A stretch of 64,000 nt of DNA, taken from Lodderomyces elongisporus. Taxonomy: Eukaryota > Ascomycota > Pichiomycetes > Serinales > Debaryomycetaceae. The translations under genes and the position numbers were made by a program. Positions 30,166 to 37,520 of the stretch are shown here, in pieces. The notes under the pieces were generated by a model that saw only the letters and a list, made by a program, of their open reading frames with translations, made no database searches and had not been told where the DNA came from. Location of the stretch: NCBI RefSeq assembly GCF_030384665.1, contig NC_083673.1:1497501-1561500 (forward strand), given 5' to 3'. Every line of letters starts with the position of its first letter. Position 1 is the first letter of the stretch.

Positions 30166-30690
30166 TGTTGTATACTTATCTACTTATGCTTCTGCTCGTG
30201 ACTTCACAAACAAACACACACAGACACACAGACAAACACATACAGACAGACAGGTACCGACATTTACTCACGCTCTATCCAGGAGGATTCGCGACAATTT
30301 TCATCGTAGATTCTTGTGTCGCCGCCACTCTTGCTAGTGCGAGACGCGACTAAATATCAGAGCAGCAAAAAAACAATGAAATCCAAGACACTACAGAGAA
30401 AAATCTGAATAATTAGCATTGACAACCAATACAATTGATCTAGTTTCATACAACGTAGAATATACTTATTTGCTTTGTACTTTTACTTATCTCATCTATA
30501 CATAATCATATGAAAAGGAGTGTCTAAGTAAGATAGTACTAAACCAAAGACTCTACTTCAAAAAAAAAATAATGTAGGTGCCTAACCTCAACAAAAACAT
30601 TTGGTTCAATACCCTTGGATACCCCCCCCACCAACTCACTCGAGTAAACATAGTTCTATAGATTGAAGAAAACTTTCTTTTAAGCAACTT
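30166..30690. other. Intergenic region UBP12-RRP43
   Basis: 525 bp. It holds a (CACA/GACA)-rich tract near 30210-30255 upstream of UBP12, and A tracts and a C run (30625-30632) near the RRP43 3' end. No gene is seen. Confidence 0.6.
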
Positions 30691-31767
30691 TTAAGCAACT
30701 TTTGAGCGTGCTTTTGAAATGTGAATAGCTTCTCGTAACGAATCTAACGTGATTGCTCCATTGCTCACCAAACTTATCTTGTTGATACTCTTGTCGTTAT
30801 TGATGATGGAGATTCTCGATAACACTGTGGATTCCTCAGCTTCTCCTTCCAAATCGCTCAACATAATAACTCGCCCGTTGTTATCCTCAATCAAACCGAA
30901 ATTACTAGCCACCGTATGTGGCGGTAAATTCAATTGCAACAAAGTTTGCATCTCCTGACGCAAATCCAACTTCACATTTCCTCGACTACTCTCCATGGTT
31001 CCACGAGCATTCGATTTCCGGGATCTAATAGAGATTTTGGCACTAAGCGCGTCGTCGACATAACAACGCGGAAGCGATAACCCTTGAAGAGCTTTCAAGC
31101 AAGAAGTAAAACATAAATCAAAAAGTGAATTCGTGCTTATGTCCCTCAGATAAACTTTAATACTCAGAAAAACCGCAAACGAAAGGCTCTTGGAATGCAA
31201 ACTCGAAAGGTTGATATATTGCCATTGAGACTCATCCAAGTCAGGGTACAAAATTTGATCACCAACCGACTTCTTCTCTTCTGCATCTTGCATATCCTCA
31301 TCTTTATCTTCATGCTCACCATCATCTTTTACCAAGATACCTAGATTGTCAATTCTCAATGCCAGAGCTGGAATCACACGACAGTGCCTCAAGGAATAAA
31401 AAAGATCCTGACTGAGAATCATCTCTTCTTCAGTAGGTGCACCAGACCTACCCCGTAGTATTTCAACTTGCGGATATATGGTGGCATACTTCTGCTGTTC
31501 CAGAGAGCCAGTGTTGAGGTTCTCCACAATCAGCAAACTCAATGTATTTATTATTGTAGTTGTACCACTCTTTAGGATCGAAGACCCAAACACCAAATCA
31601 GAACTATTTTCCAAACTTTTGCTGTCACCAAACTCTATAGCTCTATATTCATTAACATTTCTCAAATTCGGCCTAACACCAACAGCCAAATGTCTTTGGA
31701 GTGATACATCGGGAGCAATACGGGCAAGTACGTCCGGCGTGAATGTGACCTGTTGGAGCTCGGTCAT
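30691..31767 (-). CDS. RRP43: Exosome RNase PH-like subunit Rrp43
   Basis: A 358-residue protein aligning end to end with yeast Rrp43: TFTPDVLARIAPDVSLQRHL (8-27), the GVRPNLR stretch, GSSILKSGTTTI, VEILRGRSGAPTEEEM, the LPRCYVDD motif and the C-terminal LSDLEGEAEESTVLSRISII block. It is one of six RNase PH-fold proteins forming the catalytically inactive ring of the nuclear and cytoplasmic exosome that degrades and trims RNA. An acidic insertion (about 150-168) is species-specific low complexity. It is divergent from THP1. Confidence 0.95.
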   Translation of the reverse strand: MTELQQVTFTPDVLARIAPDVSLQRHLAVGVRPNLRNVNEYRAIEFGDSKSLENSSDLVFGSSILKSGTTTIINTLSLLIVENLNTGSLEQQKYATIYPQVEILRGRSGAPTEEEMILSQDLFYSLRHCRVIPALALRIDNLGILVKDDGEHEDKDEDMQDAEEKKSVGDQILYPDLDESQWQYINLSSLHSKSLSFAVFLSIKVYLRDISTNSLFDLCFTSCLKALQGLSLPRCYVDDALSAKISIRSRKSNARGTMESSRGNVKLDLRQEMQTLLQLNLPPHTVASNFGLIEDNNGRVIMLSDLEGEAEESTVLSRISIINNDKSINKISLVSNGAITLDSLREAIHISKARSKVA

Positions 31768-32005
31768 ATTAAAACGGTATGATTTATGAATTATAATTTA
31801 TGATCTATGATCTATAATTTATGAGGTGTATTTTATGATTTTCAAATTCTCTTCTTGAAAAAAAATAATAAGAAGAGATGTATAAGCTTTTATGAGAAAG
31901 GAGGTTTTACTCATGTAGAAAAGAGAAGCTTGTGATGGAATGGATCGTACGCACAACAAAAAAGAGCAACAACAAAAAAAAGACGGATGCAAAGTGCGGC
32001 TTGTG

Positions 32006-32046
<41 letters not shown>

Positions 32047-32205
32047 TTTTTCTTTTTTGTTTTTTGTTTTATGATTTTGCTTTTCTGAAAAATCGGTTTC
32101 CCCTCCACTATGGTACAGGCCAAAAGCATACCTTTTGCATTTTCTTTTCTGCTTTAAACCCGTCTCAACATTTTGTTTTTTTTACTATCATTGGGCCCCG
32201 GTTTG
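31768..32205. other. RRP43/THP1 divergent intergenic region
   Basis: A 438-bp shared promoter. It holds short TATGATTTATAA-type repeats next to RRP43, A tracts, and a (TC)n run followed by T-rich DNA upstream of THP1. Confidence 0.6.
32010..32042. repeat. (TC)n microsatellite
   Basis: About 16 TC units about 165 bp upstream of the THP1 ATG. Confidence 0.93.
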
Positions 32206-33468
32206 ATGAGTATTTCTCAGTTTATTCATGAAATTGACACATCCTATACTTTGAATAATGATGATGACCGGATTCGAACTTTGACCAATTTGTTTTCGCT
32301 CAATCCTCTGGAGAACAAATACATCGTCTCTATATATAATGAATCATTTGAACAAAGCAAGTCCCATTCATTCACAACCAGATACGGCGAAGAATGGCCA
32401 GCGTTTGACTCTGTCGTATCAAGCTTTATCAATATTTGCACACTAATGGATCCATGGTCTGTATTGAGCTCGTTTGATCTATACACTACATTCCTCAATG
32501 ATTTATCGGTTGCGTTCAACAACAATACGTATGGATGGCTCCTATCACATAGTATCAAAGCCACAATTGCAATGGTGCTACCATGGGCCTTGCAATTGGA
32601 TCGACAGATGTTTGGCAAGGAAAAGGGCGGCAAATACCGACTAAACTATTTGGCGGCCGTGCTATTGAAAATATTCAATAACATTCGAGTAAACGACTCC
32701 AACAAGTACAAAAAATCTATTATGCTATATTTAGGAAACAATTTATGCTATATCTATTGGAAACTAGACAACCCACTACTATGCCGCAACATTTTTAGCA
32801 ACATGAGTAACACCAGTCTCAGGATTACTGATTTTCTGCATAATGACCAATTGAAATATAGATTCTACCTTGCCAGGTACTATTTAACGAAATATGAGCT
32901 CTTGGAAAGTTTTGCGCATTTGGAATGGTGTCTTGTTCATACTTCTAGTCCCAAAAATAAAAGCATGATCATTGAACTTCTTCTACCCATAAGCCTTGTG
33001 CTTGGTAAAAAGCCAAATTTTGCAACTTTTCATCGGTTGCAAAATGGGAATGGCTATGCTGTACAAATCTTGTCTATCTACGAGCAATTATTCAGAGCTA
33101 CTGCAAAGGGAGATTACGACAGTTTCAAATTGGTGTTGAACAACCATCGTGATTACCTCAAGGACAAAAACCTATTGCTTTTATTAAATGGTGCAGAGAT
33201 TTTGATTTTCAGGAACTATTTAAAACGCATCTGGAAATTCATGAACTGTCCCTCAAGTCTCGATACAAAGATTATACCAATTACAGGAAAGGATATTCAA
33301 TTCGTGGAAAACCTTCTTGTGACATTAATAGACTCAAATTTGGTGAAGGGGAAGTTGACGGGTAAACAGACCATCGTCTTGAGTAAAAACGACCCATTTC
33401 CTGCTGTATTTGACATGTATACTAGACGATACGGCGCACATCATAAACCAAACAATAGCTGGATGTAA
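32206..33468 (+). CDS. THP1: TREX-2 mRNA export subunit Thp1
   Basis: A 420-residue PCI-domain protein starting at ATG 32206 (MSISQFIHEID); the open frame extends 11 codons upstream, but only to TTG. It follows yeast Thp1: SSFINICTLMDPWSVLSSFDL, KKSIMLYLGNNLCYIYWKL followed by NPLLCRNIFSNM, KYRFYLARYYLTKYELL, ELLLPISLVLGKKPNF and VENLLVTLIDSNLVKGK. A winged-helix C-terminus ends near NDPFPAVFDMYTRRYG. Thp1 pairs with Sac3 in TREX-2 at the nuclear pore, linking transcription to mRNA export. Csn12 is a related PCI protein, but the DPWS and NIF blocks favour Thp1. The stop lies 100 bp before the retrotransposon. Confidence 0.9.
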   Translation: MSISQFIHEIDTSYTLNNDDDRIRTLTNLFSLNPLENKYIVSIYNESFEQSKSHSFTTRYGEEWPAFDSVVSSFINICTLMDPWSVLSSFDLYTTFLNDLSVAFNNNTYGWLLSHSIKATIAMVLPWALQLDRQMFGKEKGGKYRLNYLAAVLLKIFNNIRVNDSNKYKKSIMLYLGNNLCYIYWKLDNPLLCRNIFSNMSNTSLRITDFLHNDQLKYRFYLARYYLTKYELLESFAHLEWCLVHTSSPKNKSMIIELLLPISLVLGKKPNFATFHRLQNGNGYAVQILSIYEQLFRATAKGDYDSFKLVLNNHRDYLKDKNLLLLLNGAEILIFRNYLKRIWKFMNCPSSLDTKIIPITGKDIQFVENLLVTLIDSNLVKGKLTGKQTIVLSKNDPFPAVFDMYTRRYGAHHKPNNSWM

Positions 33469-33568
33469 ACCATTACCCTGTATTGCTTGTTTCCTTCTAA
33501 ATAAAGAAACAACAACAACAACAACAGAAAATAAGGAAGAGAAAATGAAAAAAAAACTATACTAGGAG

Positions 33569-34037
33569 TGTCACATAGCGACTCAACTGAGACGCAATGT
33601 GCCCATATTTCCACAAAGCAGAAATGGGAGTCAGACCCAAAATAAGGATGCTCTGATACTTCAATTATTTCTAGTGTAAACTGCAGAATATAAATAGCAG
33701 ACAGAAGTCGCATCTTAGACCTCAGTCAAATATATAGAGAACATCGATAAAATACACATTTTACGGTCATAACAACTATAACGCGATTCGGTGAATATTC
33801 GGAAGGAGTGACGTCCACTCAGAACCCCTTCACTAACGGATGGTATGAGGTAACTTACATCTTAAATCTTACAAATTAAGAGCTTTACTATAAACATAGT
33901 GTAGTCAGATTCAGAAACACATTATCGGAATACAGTCCTTCTACCAGAAATCTATTCGCTGGTACTAGCACACAAAGGTAACGAATTATAGTTCACAGCA
34001 ATCGCACACTTACGTTAAGTATATTTACTATGTGACA
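33569..34037 (+). repeat. 5' LTR
   Basis: 469 bp starting TGTCACATAG and ending CTATGTGACA, a perfect 10-bp terminal inverted repeat with the canonical TG...CA ends. It contains a TATA box (TATAAATA, 33689-33696). By eye it differs from the 3' LTR at about 14 positions with no gaps, roughly 97 % identity. Confidence 0.96.
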
Positions 34038-34040
34038 TTT

Positions 34041-34055
34041 TGGTGTCATTGTGGG
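34041..34055 (+). promoter_or_regulatory. Primer-binding site of the LTR element
   Basis: It begins TGGTGTCATTGTGGG, three bases after the 5' LTR. TGG is the complement of tRNA CCA ends. The primer tRNA was not identified. Extending the match to 18 nt would put A at the normally invariant C61, so complementarity probably stops after about 10-12 nt. Confidence 0.6.
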
Positions 34056-34848
34056 TGGAGTTATCGAACTGGTATTGGTACGGTCATGAACGTGCATATA
34101 ACCCAATAAACAACAAACACAGGCATGAACTTGGAAAAAGACAGATAACTACTGTCGATGGTAAGCCGAAGATGCTTCGACCATACTATTACACAGGGAA
34201 ACCACTCCTTGAGTTCACATATACCCGAATCATGGTAACGAGACGGTCAATAAACCCATCATTTACAGGTAGAACTAACTCTATCAAACTACGCCGTATG
34301 GTACGTTGTGCCGGAGACTCGCTTCTGCCGGTATACGGTAAAATTGCTGAAAGCTTATTAAGCACAAAGTTGATACCCAACAGAGAAAATCATTCATGAT
34401 TGTGATGTGATTACAAACTTAATATAGCTTAGACCTCGCCCGAATCCTATGAGACATTGTATGAACTTACACAAGAACCCAAAATTTTCAATTTGGCACT
34501 ACCATTGCCTGTCACCGCCGGAAAACAAAATAGTTGTACCAGCCATTAGTCGCCATACAACAGGATATTTGTGATAACAATTTTAACGGGAAACGACCTG
34601 TTGTCCAAAAAAAAAAAAAGTTTTCCCAACCGCGAATGAGACACAAAACCGACAAAGTGCTAACTTCGTCCTGACCCATAAACACAGCGCCGTCAAAGTT
34701 AACGATGATGTGGGATAATTGACGTGACACTTAATTTAATTTATTATCATAGATGGAAAAATAAAATAAATTCCTGATCACACATCAATATACACGTAGA
34801 TTTTTGTCAGTCAAAATACAATCGAAAACTTGATATAGACTTGGTTCA
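34056..34848. other. Leader region of the LTR element
   Basis: About 0.8 kb between primer-binding site and gag. A frame open over 34040-34399 starts only at a TTG inside the primer-binding site, shows no recognised domain and is not called. An A run lies at about 34608-34619. Packaging signals would be expected here but cannot be read by eye. Confidence 0.5.
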
Positions 34849-36324
34849 ATGGATAGTACAGACGTTTTAAATGAGAAAAGTATGATTTATGAAAGCTGTT
34901 CGACAGTAGATGCAACCAGGCCCAGTAATTCCTGTTTGGTAAACCAGATTACTCAATTGACAAATGAGGTCCGTGACGCAATCGAATCATTAAGACCATT
35001 AGTACAGAAATTACTGCAAATCGAGATGAATCCAAGTACTAGGTCAAGCACTGAGAGTGAATCTGCCCAAATGAACTCATACTCCAATTTCCAATTGATT
35101 AGAGACCCATCACAAAGCATCACAAGACCTAACGAAATTTCGGAATCACAAATGATGTTACAACCCACATTCATACATGATTATTCTCTTAACAACCAGT
35201 ATTTTGACCTCCAAGAAATCATGGTTGAAGGATATGAGGAAACATGTGCGTATATCAATGATATCAGGAAAAAGTTTACCGATGCTGATAGGGCAAATGA
35301 ATTACCATACATCCAATACCGAAGTCGACAAGTGGAAAAAGTATTTATAGCCAACTATACAGCTTTAGCTTTAAAGTTAAATAAGTCCATGGCAGATGAG
35401 TTGATGTTAGAAAAGTTTGATGAATCAAAATTCCCAACTTTTAAAGGAGATGATTATGACAGTTTCTATTATTGGCTTAAGAGGTTGGTATGGTATAAAC
35501 ACACCTATTTCATTCCAGACTACTTGATACGAGATACATTACTAGATGCAACTCTATCGTTGAACAAACCAGATTTAACAATGGTGGTCCGCTCATCATG
35601 TAAATTATTAAAGCATTTTTTATCATCACCTATTAGGTACGACCTTATATTCTCACTATTGAAAGTATTTATCATCGATGACAAGAATATTGATATCATT
35701 GATGTAATTAGTGATGTGATACATCTGGGTTGGGACCCGAAGAGTACTATGCTAACCATTTGCGCTGAAATGGACGTTTTCATTAGAACGAAAGAAAGCA
35801 AAGAGTTGCTTTTAATCACTTGGGTCCAACTTTTTAAAATGTTGTTCGAAGAACTCGAAGAAATTATGGACCAAATTATAGCTTATATGAAACCAATAGT
35901 TAGAGTTGCTAGACCCAAAGAGCAAGAAATAAACACCATTGTTGAATTGGACGGTTTTGAAATCAAGGCCCATCTTGAATTAATAAAGAAATGTTCTCAA
36001 GAACAGGTTTTGGCTATGAAGATGGCAGTAACTTTTGGTGAGATATGGGAAGCAGTGAGTGTTACATATACACAAAGAATAACGCATATCCACTTGTTGG
36101 ATAAACCAAAGAAACCTGCACTTAGATCAACCAAATCATGTCCCGCCTGCGGAAAATTTGGCCACAAATTAGTAAAATGTTATAGTGTCCGTGGGGCGGT
36201 TAGAGATGGACTGGTATTCATAAAGAATGGGCACGTATACTCCTCCTCTGGCGAACAACTAAAGCTTAATAAATCCGAAGTGATGGTAAAGAAGTATGCT
36301 AATTTGTTTCAGAGAAGAACGTGA
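34849..36324 (+). CDS. Retrotransposon Gag (capsid/nucleocapsid)
   Basis: A 491-residue protein with a clean ATG start. The first ~110 residues are Ser/Asn/Gln-rich, including an NQITQLTNEVRDAIESL helix. The central ~250 residues are helical capsid-like, with FPTFKGDDYDSFYYWLKRLV, resembling retrotransposon Gag cores. A CCHC zinc knuckle CPACGKFGHKLVKC lies at 431-444. It would form virus-like particles and bind the element RNA. After the TGA stop the frame closes again within 8 codons, so there is no read-through pol. In-frame CTG codons occur (IHLGWDP and RDGLVF contexts) and would be Ser in a CUG-Ser host. The frame is intact, suggesting it is or was recently functional despite the LTR divergence. 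Confidence 0.88.
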   Translation: MDSTDVLNEKSMIYESCSTVDATRPSNSCLVNQITQLTNEVRDAIESLRPLVQKLLQIEMNPSTRSSTESESAQMNSYSNFQLIRDPSQSITRPNEISESQMMLQPTFIHDYSLNNQYFDLQEIMVEGYEETCAYINDIRKKFTDADRANELPYIQYRSRQVEKVFIANYTALALKLNKSMADELMLEKFDESKFPTFKGDDYDSFYYWLKRLVWYKHTYFIPDYLIRDTLLDATLSLNKPDLTMVVRSSCKLLKHFLSSPIRYDLIFSLLKVFIIDDKNIDIIDVISDVIHLGWDPKSTMLTICAEMDVFIRTKESKELLLITWVQLFKMLFEELEEIMDQIIAYMKPIVRVARPKEQEINTIVELDGFEIKAHLELIKKCSQEQVLAMKMAVTFGEIWEAVSVTYTQRITHIHLLDKPKKPALRSTKSCPACGKFGHKLVKCYSVRGAVRDGLVFIKNGHVYSSSGEQLKLNKSEVMVKKYANLFQRRT

Positions 36325-36917
36325 TATTGCACGAATGAATTTTATTGAAAGTTCGGTCAAGACCGATTTACCATTATATTGACCTGATGAAAAAGGCCAC
36401 ATTAAACGTGGAATTGAGGTGGAGTCACACTAAAACTTCAGAATCGACCCCATCCTATATACAAAAAAGAAAAATGATAGCAAACTAAAAAAAAAAAATT
36501 GGTTATTGGAAAGTATGCACAACAAAGACGAAGAATACTTGTGTACAATGCAATGTCAAAATCAAATTACACCCAGGTGATACACTTGTTAGTTGAAATT
36601 GACAAATTCAAACTCCAAGGTAATAATTGAAGAAGTTGTAGGTTACTCCATATAGTAAAATCAAGCAAGGCTTGTGCCGAACCTACTTCTTTCGATGCCC
36701 GAGTGACAACAAGGTTCCACGCAGATTTCTATAGTAGTTAAACATTTCATTCCATATGGGAACTTCCAATGTGTAAGTTGCGGTGGCACCTCCGCTTAGG
36801 CAAAATAATGTTACTATTGTTTTTAACCCTACATTTCTAGCAAATGTGGGGGTGGGGGAGACGAGCGCCACAGACTCAAAATACCCACAAATCTTCAAAC
36901 GCATAGCTTTGCCCTCG
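36325..36917. other. 3' non-coding tail of the LTR element
   Basis: About 590 bp where pol would be expected. All frames are closed by stops within short distances and no reverse transcriptase or integrase motif is visible. It includes an A run (36488-36497) and a G-rich patch (36846-36860). Confidence 0.6.
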
Positions 36918-36940
36918 TGGAGGGGGGGGGGGAGGAAAAT
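36918..36940 (+). promoter_or_regulatory. Polypurine tract for plus-strand priming
   Basis: An almost unbroken purine stretch including 11 consecutive G (36922-36932), ending GAGGAAAAT directly before the 3' LTR. This is the position and composition of a plus-strand primer. Confidence 0.8.
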
Positions 36941-37409
36941 TGTCTCATAGCGACTCAACTGAGACGCAATGTGCCCATATTTCCACAAAGCAGAAATGGG
37001 AGTCAGACCCAAAATAAGGATGCTCTGATACTTCAATTATTTCTAGTGTAAACTGCAGAATATAAGTAGCAGACAGAAGTCGCATCTTAGACCTCAGTCA
37101 AATATATAGAGAACATCGATAAAATACACATTTTACGGTCATAACAACTATAACGCGATTCGGCGAATATTCGGAAGGAGTGACGTCCACTCCGAACCCC
37201 TTCACTAACGGATGGTATGAGGTAACTTACACCTTACACCTTACAAATTAAGAGCTTTACTATAAACATAGTGTAGTCAGATCCAGAAACACATTATCGG
37301 AATACACTCCTTCTACCATAAATCTATTCGCTGGTACTAGCTCGCAAAGGTAACGAATTATAGTTCACAGCAATCGCACACTTACGTTAAGTATAGTTGC
37401 TATGTGACA
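36941..37409 (+). repeat. 3' LTR
   Basis: 469 bp, TGTCTCATAG to CTATGTGACA. One substitution breaks the left terminal inverted repeat relative to the 5' copy, and the TATA box reads TATAAGTA. It ends 111 bp from the BUD6 stop codon. Confidence 0.95.
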
Positions 37410-37473
37410 TTTTACTATTTATTAATTCATTTATTCACTTCTTTGATTCATTCATTAAAAAGAAAAGCAAAAT

Positions 37474-37520
37474 CATACCATCTTATACCATCTTATACCA
37501 TCTTATACCATCTCATACCA
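37474..37520. repeat. 10-bp tandem array (TCTTATACCA)
   Basis: Four to five units of TCTTATACCA with one variant (TCTCATACCA), ending at the BUD6 stop codon. Confidence 0.85.

Larger units (their letters stand above)
33569..37409 (+). mobile_element. Non-autonomous LTR retrotransposon, gag only
   Basis: A 3841-bp element bounded by two 469-bp direct LTRs in the same orientation. Order: 5' LTR, primer-binding site beginning TGG three bases after the LTR, about 800-nt leader, a 491-codon gag ORF, about 600-nt tail without a long frame, polypurine tract, 3' LTR. No protease, integrase or reverse transcriptase is present, so the element would need proteins from another copy. It lies between the convergent THP1 and BUD6 genes, about 100 bp from each stop codon. 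The bases next to the two LTRs (AGGAG before, TTTTA after) do not form an obvious target duplication. Whether it is copia- or gypsy-type cannot be settled without pol. Confidence 0.95.

Noticed and set aside
32267..32278. GGATTCGAAC-like tRNA B-box sequence
   Set aside because: It lies inside the THP1 coding region, with no matching A-box or acceptor stem nearby.
34040..34399. 119-codon frame at the start of the LTR element interior
   Set aside because: It begins at a TTG inside the primer-binding site, has no early ATG and no recognisable domain.
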